Below, piece after piece: positions 46,610 through 55,871 of a DNA stretch of 58,051 nt. The first letter of the stretch is position 1, and each line of letters starts with the position of its first letter. The notes beneath the pieces were generated by a model that was given only the letters and a program-made list of their open reading frames with translations, searched no databases and had not been told where the DNA came from. Source of the stretch: Oceanospirillaceae bacterium (lineage in GTDB: Bacteria; Pseudomonadota; Gammaproteobacteria; Pseudomonadales; Balneatricaceae); assembly GCA_013215445.1 (NCBI GenBank), contig JABSRA010000022.1, positions 1 through 58,051 on the forward strand, given 5' to 3'. The translations under genes were made by a program, and so were the position numbers.

Positions 46610-47383
46610 TTAAAGTCGATTAATCGCTAGCCCACCATCTAACGCTAGGCAGCTACCCGTGGCGAACTGCATCGCACCAGTGGCAAAGGGTAACAACGCC
46701 ACCGCAATATCTTCAGGCTCTCCCCAGCGTTTAGCCGGCACTAGACCGGCGGCGATACGACGATCGTATTTTTCACTGACCTTGTTAGTCATGGCCGTTT
46801 TTATAATACCGGGGCGCAATTCAAATACTCCAATGTTGTCTGCTGCTAAACGCAATGCAAAGGCTTGGGTCATCATGGCCATGGCCGCTTTACTCATGCA
46901 ATAGTCAGCCCTCTCGGGCGAGGCCATTAGTGCGCTCACCGATGAGATAGAAATAATTGAGCGGTAGTGTACTGATGGGTTTGCGCACATCCAGCGTGCT
47001 ACTTGCTGGGTTAAAAAGAAACTGCCCCGCAAGTTAATACCCATCACGGTATCAAAAGAGGCGCTATCTAAATCCAGCAAATCACCGCGATGCAAGGTAC
47101 CGATTCCGGCATTATTCACCAGACAATCCAAGCCTCCACCCCAGTTAACCACTTGCTCTATTAATGCGGAGTGCCCCTCTAAATCAGCCAAATCACTGGG
47201 AACATACAGTGCTTTAGCTCCCTGCCTTTCACAGCTATCGATAATTTCGCGGCAACTGTCGAATTTATCTCTCGCTGTGAACGCCAGGTTAAAGCCACTT
47301 TTGGCGAGTTCATGGACAATCGCGAGTCCTATCCCCTGTCGACCACCGGTCACCAGTGCGACTGGACGAATATGCTTACTCAT
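46610..47383 (-). CDS. SDR-family oxidoreductase (FabG-like)
   Basis: 257 residues. Classical SDR: cofactor motif TGGRQGIG at 13-20, NNAG in CLVNNAGIG, catalytic Ser in ISISSVSAL, and Tyr-x3-Lys in YCMSKAAM. The C-terminal FATGSCLALDGG is typical. Probably NAD(P)-dependent oxidation or reduction of a hydroxyl or keto group in the operon's pathway. Its ATG is embedded in the last codons of a 58-codon frame that is a truncated copy of its own N-terminus, so expression may be coupled to that frame. Confidence 0.9.
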   Translation of the reverse strand: MSKHIRPVALVTGGRQGIGLAIVHELAKSGFNLAFTARDKFDSCREIIDSCERQGAKALYVPSDLADLEGHSALIEQVVNWGGGLDCLVNNAGIGTLHRGDLLDLDSASFDTVMGINLRGSFFLTQQVARWMCANPSVHYRSIISISSVSALMASPERADYCMSKAAMAMMTQAFALRLAADNIGVFELRPGIIKTAMTNKVSEKYDRRIAAGLVPAKRWGEPEDIAVALLPFATGAMQFATGSCLALDGGLAINRL

Positions 47384-47552
47384 TAACTATCTCCGCTGAC
47401 TCAATCTGCCCTGCAACCCGCAACGCCTTATCTCCCGCGGTAAACGCAAGACTGAGGCCATTGCTGGCTAATTCATTGATAATCGTCAGTTCTACCGCTA
47501 CTCCCTGTCGATCTCCGGTCACCAGTGCGACTGGGTGAGGTTGACTACTCAT
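47376..47552 (-). pseudogene. Truncated duplicate of the SDR N-terminus fused to a GMC C-terminus-like end
   Basis: A 58-codon frame whose ATG overlaps the upstream GMC stop (ATGA) and whose end overlaps the SDR start by eight bases. Its first part, HPVALVTGDRQGV, and LASNGLSLAFTAGDK copy the SDR start (RPVALVTGGRQGI, LAKSGFNLAFTARDK). Its end ALRVAGQIESAEI resembles the end of the GMC protein encoded just upstream (ALRVAEHIKTTEI). So this is the scar of a tandem duplication across the GMC/SDR junction, with the rest deleted. The cofactor loop is changed (GDRQGVA), so no activity is expected. It stays open and could still mediate coupling. Confidence 0.8.
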
Positions 47553-49081
47553 CTAAATATCTCCGTTGTTTTTATATGTTCTGCGACCCGCAACGCCTGA
47601 GCTGCAATGGTCAAAGCGGGGTTCACCGCCGCTGAATTGGGTAGAAAGGAAGCATCGACTACAAATAAATTGCGCTGATCATAACTGCGACAATAACTGT
47701 CTAGTGGCGCCTGCTTGGCATCATTACCCATACGCACTGTGCCACATTGATGCGAGGGCACACTGCTATCAAAGGCCTTGCTCAACACTATCGGGTAACC
47801 TGTGGCACGTGCCATCGCCTTGGCCCTCTGCAGTAACTGGCGATGGGCACTGGCATTACTGCGCTGCCAACTAAGGCGGATGCAACCATCGGCATCTATA
47901 CTCACCCGGCTGTCTGGACTGGGTAAATCTTCGCTCATTACATACCAGTCAACGCTGTGCCTAGCCAGCCAGTCGAAGATAAAAGTTGGCAGCCAGCGAA
48001 AATAACGGGGCAACCCCGCTTTTAAAATACTGCCATTAAGTTTACCCAATAACTGGATATTCCCCAGTGGCTCACCACTGCTAGCATCGCCAAAATAGTA
48101 GTCATTCAGGGCGATGGTTTTTTGGTAGATAGAGCGATTGCGCCGAAAAGGATTAATCGCCAACAGCGCACTACAGTTGTGGTTCATAAAGTTGCGACCG
48201 ACTTGATCTGAGCTATTTGCCAATCCATTGGGGAATCGAGCACATTTAGAGACCAGCAACAACGCGGCACTGTTAATTGCCCCAGCGCTTAATATCACTA
48301 AGTTAGCGCTGACACTCAGCGTCTGTTGATCCTTTATAAACTCAACACTTTGAATACGTTTGCCACAGGTACTAGCTTGTAATCGCAACACTTTGGCACC
48401 GCTAACTAACCGCACATTAGCATGCTCTAGTGCAGGGTTTAGCGCCGCGGCCTGGGCGTCTATTTTTCCGGTATCTGTATCGGGAAAACCATCCCACGGG
48501 GTTTTCGAACGCGCCAGCCAGCGCTCAATATCGACCGCAAGGGGCAAGCTAAAAGGATGATATCCCTTGGCTAGCAACTTTTGCCGCAGTGACGCAATAC
48601 AGGTCTCATCCGGCACGGGCCCTTCGACATAACCCCTCTCGCCGCGGGGGTCACAACTGTCTTCGCCCTGCGTACCACGCACTTGATAGAGCCTCTCGGC
48701 GCGCTGATAAAAGGGCGCTAATTCATCGTAGCTAAAGGGCCAGGCGGGAGAGACACCGCTCTTAAACCCCAGCGCTTTAAAATCATCCTCGCGATAGCGC
48801 AACATCACCGCACCATAAAATTTGGAGTTGCCCCCCAGATAATAATAATTACCCGGAGAAAACAGCTGGCCCTGTGCATCTCGCCACTGCTCTTCACTCT
48901 TAAAGCTCTGCTCGACAAAGACCGCTTGGGCATCGCGAGCGGCCTCGGTATCGGGCAACTGCTCGCCGCGCTCTAATACCAAGATGCTGGCCCCGCTATC
49001 CGCCAGCGCACTCAACACAGTCGCCCCGCCAATCCCGGTACCGATTATGACAATGTCATAGTGTTGCTCTATTTTTTCCAC
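47549..49081 (-). CDS. GMC-family oxidoreductase (glucose/pyranose-type)
   Basis: About 510 residues from a GTG at 49081, which has GGAGG seven bases upstream; an earlier GTG adds seven residues. FAD motif IVIIGTGIGGATVLSALADSG near the N-terminus, then LGGNSKFYGAVMLR as the GMC flavin-site loop, and an active-site His in VPSHQCGTVRMG. FVVDASFLPNSAAVNPALTI is the C-terminal flavin segment. It is closer to the GMC branch with periplasmic and fungal sugar oxidases than to BetA. Probably oxidises a sugar or cyclitol hydroxyl (inference). Its stop overlaps the start of the small SDR remnant. Confidence 0.87.
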   Translation of the reverse strand: MEKIEQHYDIVIIGTGIGGATVLSALADSGASILVLERGEQLPDTEAARDAQAVFVEQSFKSEEQWRDAQGQLFSPGNYYYLGGNSKFYGAVMLRYREDDFKALGFKSGVSPAWPFSYDELAPFYQRAERLYQVRGTQGEDSCDPRGERGYVEGPVPDETCIASLRQKLLAKGYHPFSLPLAVDIERWLARSKTPWDGFPDTDTGKIDAQAAALNPALEHANVRLVSGAKVLRLQASTCGKRIQSVEFIKDQQTLSVSANLVILSAGAINSAALLLVSKCARFPNGLANSSDQVGRNFMNHNCSALLAINPFRRNRSIYQKTIALNDYYFGDASSGEPLGNIQLLGKLNGSILKAGLPRYFRWLPTFIFDWLARHSVDWYVMSEDLPSPDSRVSIDADGCIRLSWQRSNASAHRQLLQRAKAMARATGYPIVLSKAFDSSVPSHQCGTVRMGNDAKQAPLDSYCRSYDQRNLFVVDASFLPNSAAVNPALTIAAQALRVAEHIKTTEIFR

Positions 49082-49148
49082 GCAATTGCCTCCAATTTCC
49101 ACAGCTTCTTAGCTCTTAGCTTGTAGCTTATAACTTGTTTGAAGCTTC

Positions 49149-50267
49149 CTACTGAATCCGCTTTCCGCTCTGGCTATCAAACGCTAAGTTACGCGACACA
49201 TCAAAGGCGAAACGGCTCTTCTCACCGGCCTGAGCACCGCAGCGACTACGCATTCTTGCCACTACTTCGCGCCCACCCAACTGGGTGACCACGAACATAT
49301 CCGCACCGGTAGGCTCGGTGACCTCAACTTTCAAGTCCGCCTCGTGAATCTGCCCTTCGCTGCGGTTGGCACTGCCCGGATCAGTAATGGTCTCCGGCCT
49401 TAAACCCAAGGTTATGGTATGGCCCAGATAACCGGAAAGTGCCTGTTGATCCCGCTTCACGGGTAATAACAAGGGCTCTCCCTGATCCGCTGTCGCCACT
49501 TCAAAGTGCAGTTTATCTTTTACATTACAGACTTTTGCTTGAATCAAATTCATTGAGGGCGAACCCATAAACCCGGCCACAAAGGTGTTCACCGGATTAT
49601 CGTAAATCTCTTGCGGGGTGCCAAATTGCTGGACGATTCCCGCGTTCATCACCGCTATTTTAGTGGCCAGCGTCATCGCCTCTATTTGATCGTGGGTTAC
49701 ATAGACGATGGTTGCGCCCAATCGCTGGTGCAATTGCTTAATCTCGGTGCGCATATCAACGCGTAATTTCGCATCTAAATTCGACAGTGGTTCATCAAAC
49801 AAAAATACCCGAGGATTACGCACCAGCGCCCGCCCCATCGCCACTCGCTGTCTCTGTCCTCCTGATAATTGGGAGGGTTTACGATTGAGTAGCGCTTCCA
49901 TCTGCAGCATTTTTGCCACTTTTTGCACCGCTTGCTCACGCTCTAGTTTAGGCACTTTTCGCATCTCTAAGCCGAAGCTGATGTTCTGCGCAACATTCAT
50001 ATTGGGGTAGAGCGCATACGACTGAAAGACCATTGCGATATCGCGTTTTGAGGGATGGATACCCGCCATCGATTGCCCGTCAATGGAGATATCACCACCA
50101 CTGATCTCGTCTAGGCCCGCTATCATATTTAACAAGGTGGACTTGCCACAACCCGAGGGCCCGACCAATACCAGGAAATCCCCTTTGTTAATTTCTATAT
50201 TGATGCCCTTTAATACTTCCACGTCAGAGTAGTGTTTGTTGACGTTTTCGATCTGGAGAAAACTCAT
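49149..50267 (-). CDS. Sugar ABC transporter ATP-binding protein (MalK/UgpC/GtsD-like)
   Basis: 372 residues. Walker A GPSGCGKST, Q-loop MVFQSYALYPNM, signature LSGGQRQRVAMGRA, Walker B VFLFDEPLSNLD and switch YVTHDQIEAMT. The C-terminal TOBE/regulatory domain (about 240-372) is typical of CUT1 transporters. Energises the two permeases encoded just upstream. AGGATAATT precedes the ATG. The binding protein resembles Pseudomonas GtsA, so this is probably the GtsD-equivalent of an aldose-type importer. Confidence 0.94.
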   Translation of the reverse strand: MSFLQIENVNKHYSDVEVLKGINIEINKGDFLVLVGPSGCGKSTLLNMIAGLDEISGGDISIDGQSMAGIHPSKRDIAMVFQSYALYPNMNVAQNISFGLEMRKVPKLEREQAVQKVAKMLQMEALLNRKPSQLSGGQRQRVAMGRALVRNPRVFLFDEPLSNLDAKLRVDMRTEIKQLHQRLGATIVYVTHDQIEAMTLATKIAVMNAGIVQQFGTPQEIYDNPVNTFVAGFMGSPSMNLIQAKVCNVKDKLHFEVATADQGEPLLLPVKRDQQALSGYLGHTITLGLRPETITDPGSANRSEGQIHEADLKVEVTEPTGADMFVVTQLGGREVVARMRSRCGAQAGEKSRFAFDVSRNLAFDSQSGKRIQ

Positions 50268-50350
50268 AATAATTATCCTTTGCGTATCACTTTTCGCTGT
50301 ACTTATCGTTGCCTGCTATCATTTAAGCGCTTTTAAATTTGCACTTTTAG

Positions 50351-51232
50351 CTAACCTTTAATCGAGCCCGCCATTAACCCCCGGACAAAATAACGACCCG
50401 CCACCACGTAGACGAACAGGGTTGGCAGTGCTGCGATAATCGCCGCAGCCATATGCACGTTGTATTCTTTAACCCCCGTGGAGCTATTCACTAAGTTGTT
50501 TAACGCCACAGTAATCGGGGCGGTGTCCCCTGATGAAAACGAGGCGCCGAACAAAAAGTCATTCCAGATATTGGTAAACTGCCAAATCACCGTCACCACA
50601 ATGATCGGCCCTGAGTTGGGCAGTAAAATCCGCCGAAAGATGGTAAAAAAACCCGCGCCGTCCATCACTGAAGCGCGAATCAGCTCATCGGGAAATGCCT
50701 CGTAGAAATTTCGAAAGAACAAGGTGGTAAAACCTAAGCCATAGACCACATGTACCAGCACCAACCCCGAGGTAGTATTGGCTAGCCCCATCCAACCAAG
50801 CACCTGTGACATCGGCAACAGCACGATTTGAAATGGAATAAAACAGGCGAACAACATCATGCCGAAAACCCACCGATGACCTTTAAAGCGCCATTTGGTC
50901 AGCACATAGCCATTAAACGCGCCGAGTAGCGTGCCAATTGCCACCGCCGGTACCGTTATTTTTAAACTGTTCCAAAAATAGCCGCCTATACCGTTGCAAT
51001 CTAGGCCTAAGCAGGCACTGCCCCAAGCTTTTAACCAAGGGTCAAAAGTGATTTGTAATGGCAGCGCCATCATGTTGCCCAGGCGAATTTCATCCAGCGA
51101 TTTAAAGGATGTGACCAACATTACAAACAGTGGTGCCAGATAAATCACCGCCATCACTATCAATATACTGTAGATCAACACTCGCCAAACTAGCGCCGAG
51201 TTCTGTGGGTTAACTTGTGAATTTGCACTCAT
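50351..51232 (-). CDS. Sugar ABC transporter permease (MalG/GtsC-like)
   Basis: 293 residues, six membrane helices. The ATPase-coupling EAA loop is EAFPDELIRASVMDGAGFFTI. Starts with LIYSILIVMAVIYLAPLFVML as TM1 and ends with YFVRGLMAGSIKG, the usual CUT1 ending. Its ATG overlaps the stop of the preceding permease by four bases (ATGA), so the pair are translationally coupled. Forms the membrane channel with its partner. Confidence 0.94.
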   Translation of the reverse strand: MSANSQVNPQNSALVWRVLIYSILIVMAVIYLAPLFVMLVTSFKSLDEIRLGNMMALPLQITFDPWLKAWGSACLGLDCNGIGGYFWNSLKITVPAVAIGTLLGAFNGYVLTKWRFKGHRWVFGMMLFACFIPFQIVLLPMSQVLGWMGLANTTSGLVLVHVVYGLGFTTLFFRNFYEAFPDELIRASVMDGAGFFTIFRRILLPNSGPIIVVTVIWQFTNIWNDFLFGASFSSGDTAPITVALNNLVNSSTGVKEYNVHMAAAIIAALPTLFVYVVAGRYFVRGLMAGSIKG

Positions 51233-52161
51233 TTTTTACTCCCTTTTATCTCTGAGTAAATGTAGGGCACCATAATGGAGGCGATAATCATCAGCATAAA
51301 TACAGCACTGCTGGCACCCACCCCAATTTGATTGCGGGTAAAGGTATAAGAGTACATAAACGTTGCCGGTAGCGACGTGGCATTACCCGGCCCACCACCG
51401 GTGAGTGCGATGACTAAATCAAAGCTCTTAATGGCCAAGTGCAACAGCACCACAAAAGCACTCATAAACACTGGCCCCAACTGGGGAATAATAATCCGCG
51501 TGTATATTTTCCATGCAGGTGCCCCGTCCATCTGCGCCGCTTTTATTATCTCGGTATCGATACCGCGCAGCCCGGCTAAAAACATCGCCATCACAAATCC
51601 CGACGCCTGCCACACTCCGGCAATCACCACGGTGTAAATAGCCATGTCAGAATTGATTAACCAATCGAACTTAAAGTCGACAAAGCCCCACTCGTGCATC
51701 GTTCGCTCTAGTCCTAAACCTGGATTTAAAAACCACTTCCAGGCGGTACCCGTGACGATAAAGCTCAGCGCCATCGGATAGAGGTATAACGTACGCAACC
51801 CCCCTTCACAGCGGATTTTTTGATCTAATAAAATGGCCAACAGTAAGCCAATAATGATGCAGAGCCCGATATAGAGCACTGAGAAAATGAATAAATTTTG
51901 CAGTGAAATCTGCCAAGTTAGGGTATTCCACAACCGGCTCCACTGCTCTAACCCCACCCATGTATAGTTGGGCAGCATTTTTGAGGCGCTAAAAGAGAGG
52001 TAAACGGTCCATAAAATAAAGCCGTACACAAACATCAATATCACCGCAAATGACGGCGCTAAAACAAGTTTAGGCAATTGTTGTTGCAGGTAGCCGATGG
52101 CTTTATCACCGCGACTTTCACTCACTTGAGTGGTTTTATCGCGCACTATATTCTGTTGCAT
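51229..52161 (-). CDS. Sugar ABC transporter permease (MalF/GtsB-like)
   Basis: 310 residues, six membrane helices, with the EAA loop LRGIDTEIIKAAQMDGAPAW. Conserved blocks LRTLYLYPMALSFIVTGTAW and ALTGGGPGNATSLPATFMY match GtsB of Pseudomonas-type glucose importers. AGGACA precedes the ATG. Partner of the downstream permease, with which it overlaps. Confidence 0.94.
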   Translation of the reverse strand: MQQNIVRDKTTQVSESRGDKAIGYLQQQLPKLVLAPSFAVILMFVYGFILWTVYLSFSASKMLPNYTWVGLEQWSRLWNTLTWQISLQNLFIFSVLYIGLCIIIGLLLAILLDQKIRCEGGLRTLYLYPMALSFIVTGTAWKWFLNPGLGLERTMHEWGFVDFKFDWLINSDMAIYTVVIAGVWQASGFVMAMFLAGLRGIDTEIIKAAQMDGAPAWKIYTRIIIPQLGPVFMSAFVVLLHLAIKSFDLVIALTGGGPGNATSLPATFMYSYTFTRNQIGVGASSAVFMLMIIASIMVPYIYSEIKGSKK

Positions 52162-52217
52162 GACACTGTCCTAGATAGAAATAACCGGGCAATTATCACC
52201 CGGTTATTAGGGGAAAA

Positions 52218-53486
52218 TTAGATGGCGTTTTTAACTGATGCAGCCAACTGCTTTACCGCCTCCTGTGCAGACATATCACTGTTAAAGTGTGCGGTAATCA
52301 CATCGTAAAATGCATTTTTAACCGCTGCAGGAGATGCGTGGCCATGTGCCATGCTTCCCACTAAGGTGTTGTTAGCACCAGCTTCTTTTAGATCTGCCAT
52401 GGCTTTTTTACCACAGTCATCAAAGGCCTCATCCGAGATATCAGTACGCGCTGGTACTGACCCTTTGACGGTATTAAAGGCAATTTGAAACTCGGGAGAT
52501 AAGATAGCAGTGGCCATTTTCATCTGCGCGTCATGGCGATCATCACCCACCTTAAACATGGCAAATTGATCCGCATTGAAGGTCACAGTACCTTGGGTAC
52601 CCGGGGTTCTAAAGCAGACAAAATCGACGCCTGGTACTTTACCGGCATTGAGAAATTCACCCTTCGCCCAGTCACCCATCATCTGAAAAGCGGCTTTTTC
52701 GTTCATCACCATCGCCGAGGCTAAGTTCCAATCGCGCCCAGAAAAATTATCATCGACTAAACCGCGTAATTGACGCATGCGCTCAAACACTTGCTGCATG
52801 GTGTCGGAGGTCAGGGCCTGCTCATCTAAATCAACCAGTGCCTTGCGATAAAAATCGATACCACCGGTGGCCATCAATACCCCATCAAAAATCGTCGCAT
52901 CTTGCCAAGCTTGGCCGCCGTGCGCTAAAGGTATTAGCCCCGCTGCCTTCACTTTAGCCATCGCGCTGATAAAGTCATCCCAATTAGTCGGAATCTCTAT
53001 CCCCACTTTATCCATGACCGCCTTATTGCCCCACACCCAATTGGTGGAGTGTACGTTCACTGGCGCGGCGTTCCACTGACCATTACTCTTGGAAAATCGC
53101 TTCAGTGCATCGGGCACTACCGCATCCCAATTACCTGCCTCAGCCACTTCATTGAGGTTAGCGGTCACCCCCTGATCACCCCAATCGAGGATATCAAAGC
53201 CCATCATTTGTACCGCTGTAGGCGCATTGCCACTCATCACTCTAGAGCGTAATACTGTCATCGCACTGCTACCACCACCGCCGGCAACGGGCATGTCTTT
53301 CCAGCCAATGCCCTGCTCTTTTAAGGTATCGCGCAGTGTCCCCAAAGCCTTAGCCTCACCACCTGACGTCCACCAATGCAGCACTTCAACTTCTGCAGCT
53401 TGGGCTATACCTGTCATGCTGGCACTGATTGCGGCACCTAATAGCATGCCTTTGAATGTCTTTTTAATAGTTATTTTTGCAGTCAT
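52218..53486 (-). CDS. Sugar ABC transporter substrate-binding protein (GtsA-like)
   Basis: 422 residues from the ATG at 53486, which has AGAGGA upstream and a proper signal peptide ([20 protein letters not shown]). An open frame extends 65 residues further upstream but overlaps nothing useful and lacks a signal. The mature protein has the glucose-binding-protein features [50 protein letters not shown] and [12 protein letters not shown]. This is the CUT1 aldose-binding group represented by Pseudomonas GtsA. Ligand probably glucose, another aldose or a close relative; the operon's enzymes suggest something less common. Confidence 0.92.
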   Translation of the reverse strand: MTAKITIKKTFKGMLLGAAISASMTGIAQAAEVEVLHWWTSGGEAKALGTLRDTLKEQGIGWKDMPVAGGGGSSAMTVLRSRVMSGNAPTAVQMMGFDILDWGDQGVTANLNEVAEAGNWDAVVPDALKRFSKSNGQWNAAPVNVHSTNWVWGNKAVMDKVGIEIPTNWDDFISAMAKVKAAGLIPLAHGGQAWQDATIFDGVLMATGGIDFYRKALVDLDEQALTSDTMQQVFERMRQLRGLVDDNFSGRDWNLASAMVMNEKAAFQMMGDWAKGEFLNAGKVPGVDFVCFRTPGTQGTVTFNADQFAMFKVGDDRHDAQMKMATAILSPEFQIAFNTVKGSVPARTDISDEAFDDCGKKAMADLKEAGANNTLVGSMAHGHASPAAVKNAFYDVITAHFNSDMSAQEAVKQLAASVKNAI

Positions 53487-53547
53487 TTTGATAATCCTCT
53501 GTTGGTTTTTGAGGCACTGATGTGCCGCAGGTTTGATTGTCTTGCTG

Positions 53548-55086
53548 TTATTTTTGCTCTCTTGGCAGCCACCATCCGGTGCGCTCGCCGATGTGCATTT
53601 GTATGGTTTTTTGCTCGGTGAATTCATCCAGTGCGTTGCGGCCCAACTCGCGGCCCTGGCCACTTTGCTTGTAGCCGCCAAAGGGCAGCTCTGGATAACC
53701 GCTCATCCAACCGTTGACCCACACGGTGCCCGCCTTTACTTTTCTCGCCACCTGCAGACAGTTATCGATATTGGCGCTCCACACCCCCGCCGACAAACCG
53801 TACAAGCAGTCATTCGCTATCTCGATCGCCTGCTCTATATCGGTAAAGGTAAGAATGGATAATACCGGGCCAAACACCTCCTCGCGGGCGATCTGCATAT
53901 CGGGGGTTACTTTTGAAACGATGGTCGGTTGCATGTACAGGCCGGTATGTTCGACAGAGCTACCACCTAAGCTAATTTCTGCGCCCTGATCGATAGCCAC
54001 CTGCAAATAATCTTGGATCTTCTGCAAGTGCTCAGTGGAGATCATCGCCCCCACCTTGGTTTCTTTACACAGCGGATCACCGAAGGGCACAGCTGCCGCG
54101 CGAATCTTCACCGCTTGCTCAAAGTCAGCGGCGATAGATTGATGGACTAAAATTCTCGAACCGCTATTGCAGCACTCTCCACCATTAAAAAAGGTGCCAA
54201 ATACCACCGCATCGACCGCCGCTTCCCAATCACAATCCGGGAAGATGATCTGCGGATTTTTCCCACCTAGCTCCAGCGATACTTTCTTTAAGCTCTGCGC
54301 AGCCACGGCCGTCAATTTTTTTCCCACCGCCGATGAGCCGGTAAAAGTCACCATATCGACATCTTTATGACTGGTCATCGTGGCACCCACATCGTGGCCT
54401 TCACCGACCAAGATATTGACGACACCGTCAGGTATCCCCGCTTGCTGCAGAATTTCGGCTAGCATCACACTAGTGCCCGATGTCAGCTCACTGGGCTTAA
54501 CCACTGCGGTGCAACCGGCGGCCAGGGCAAAGGGCAATTTTTGGCTGAGGATTAAAAAGGGGAAGTTCCAGGGCGTAATGATGCTGACCACTCCAATGGG
54601 CTCGCGTACTACCAGCGCTAACATGTCCTCGCCCAAATTGTTAAAACTATCGCCGTGTAGGGAGCGCGCGCAAACCGCTGCATAACGCCACAAATCGACT
54701 GCCCATTCAATTTCATCCATGGCTTGCGAGATAGGTTTGCCTGACTCTAGTACCTCTTGCAGGGCAAACTGGCGCTGTTTAGCCATCACTAAATCGGCAA
54801 TTTTATTGAGCACAGCCGCTCTTTGCGACCCGGACATGGTCGGCCAATTGCCTTTATCAAAAGCAGTACGCGCCGCGACTATCGCCTCCTCAGTATCGGC
54901 GATGGTCGCCTTGGCAAAGTCGCTGACTTGAATATTAAAAGCGGGGCTGTTTCGGCTTAAGCGACCGCCATCTGAAGCCTCGCGCCATTTTCCATCGATA
55001 AACAATTGTCCGATAAAGGGCTGCTCAGGTAGCGCAAACTCACGCTCTGTTTCTATCCACGTCATACTATTATTCAAAGTCGTCAT
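53548..55086 (-). CDS. NAD(P)-dependent aldehyde dehydrogenase
   Basis: 512 residues. General base Glu272 in [10 protein letters not shown] and nucleophile Cys306 in [12 protein letters not shown]. The cofactor region is [17 protein letters not shown] and [11 protein letters not shown]-terminal [15 protein letters not shown] is typical of betaine-aldehyde/lactaldehyde-type members. It would convert an aldehyde made by one of the GMC or SDR enzymes into an acid, which the CoA-transferase could then activate (inference). Five bases separate it from the enoyl-CoA hydratase gene. Confidence 0.93.
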   Translation of the reverse strand: MTTLNNSMTWIETEREFALPEQPFIGQLFIDGKWREASDGGRLSRNSPAFNIQVSDFAKATIADTEEAIVAARTAFDKGNWPTMSGSQRAAVLNKIADLVMAKQRQFALQEVLESGKPISQAMDEIEWAVDLWRYAAVCARSLHGDSFNNLGEDMLALVVREPIGVVSIITPWNFPFLILSQKLPFALAAGCTAVVKPSELTSGTSVMLAEILQQAGIPDGVVNILVGEGHDVGATMTSHKDVDMVTFTGSSAVGKKLTAVAAQSLKKVSLELGGKNPQIIFPDCDWEAAVDAVVFGTFFNGGECCNSGSRILVHQSIAADFEQAVKIRAAAVPFGDPLCKETKVGAMISTEHLQKIQDYLQVAIDQGAEISLGGSSVEHTGLYMQPTIVSKVTPDMQIAREEVFGPVLSILTFTDIEQAIEIANDCLYGLSAGVWSANIDNCLQVARKVKAGTVWVNGWMSGYPELPFGGYKQSGQGRELGRNALDEFTEQKTIQMHIGERTGWWLPREQK

Positions 55087-55091
55087 CTGTC

Positions 55092-55871
55092 TTACTCTCC
55101 GGTAAAGTTTGCGCTGCGTTTTTCAAAGAAGGCATCAACCCCCTCCTTAGCATCATTAGTCAGTGCACTGAGGCCACTGGCCATTGCCTCTATGGTCATG
55201 GCACTGTTTTCGCCACTATTTGCCGCAATCATCTGTTTGGATAACTGCACTGCAATTGGCGCTCTCAAGGCGATAACCGCCGCCATTTCTCGTGCTTTTG
55301 TCAGCGCCTGGCCCTCTGCACACACCGCGTTGACCAAGCCTAGTTGCAGTGCTCGAGTGCTCTCTATTTTGCAACCGGTAAACACCAGTTCTTTGATTAA
55401 ACTGGTATTGATAAGCTTGTTTAATCGGGCGGATCCCGACCAGCCAGGACAAGTGGCGATGCCGGTTTCAGGCAGTGAGAAATAGGCGCGTTGCTCTGCA
55501 ATGCGTAAGTCAGCGGCGATCGCCAACTCAAAACCACCGCCTAATGCAGGCCCTTGGATCGCCGCTATCACCGGCTGTCTAAGTCCAGCTAATGCATCAA
55601 ACACCCGATGACCACGCTTCACCCAGCTGCGCCACATCTCCATCGGTGGATGATCCGCCCATGCTTTGATATCAGCACCGACACAAAAAGCGCGATCTCC
55701 GGCGCTGTGTAAAATAACCACCCTGATCTCAGGGTCCTCGTCCAGCTGCAACAACAGGCGATACAGGTCCTCCAACATCACCACGGTTAAGGCATTCAAT
55801 TTTTGCGGTCTATCGATTAAAATTTCTGCTACGAAGCCATTACGGGTGAGTGATACCACGCCAGAACTCAT
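55092..55871 (-). CDS. Enoyl-CoA hydratase/isomerase family protein
   Basis: 259 residues, crotonase fold. The oxyanion-hole segments are CVGADIKAW and IQGPALGGGFELAIAADL. The usual catalytic glutamates appear present: Glu of GGGFELA and Glu of LPETGIATCPGWSG. Acts on CoA thioesters; likely to hydrate or isomerise the intermediate produced after CoA transfer. Its ATG overlaps the CoA-transferase stop by four bases. Which reaction of the crotonase family it performs is not determinable here. Confidence 0.9.
   Translation of the reverse strand: MSSGVVSLTRNGFVAEILIDRPQKLNALTVVMLEDLYRLLLQLDEDPEIRVVILHSAGDRAFCVGADIKAWADHPPMEMWRSWVKRGHRVFDALAGLRQPVIAAIQGPALGGGFELAIAADLRIAEQRAYFSLPETGIATCPGWSGSARLNKLINTSLIKELVFTGCKIESTRALQLGLVNAVCAEGQALTKAREMAAVIALRAPIAVQLSKQMIAANSGENSAMTIEAMASGLSALTNDAKEGVDAFFEKRSANFTGE

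Noticed and set aside
53487..53681. 65-residue N-terminal extension of the sugar-binding protein
   Set aside because: Antisense-like overlap with the ALDH 3' end; lacks a signal peptide, whereas the internal ATG has AGAGGA and a signal sequence.
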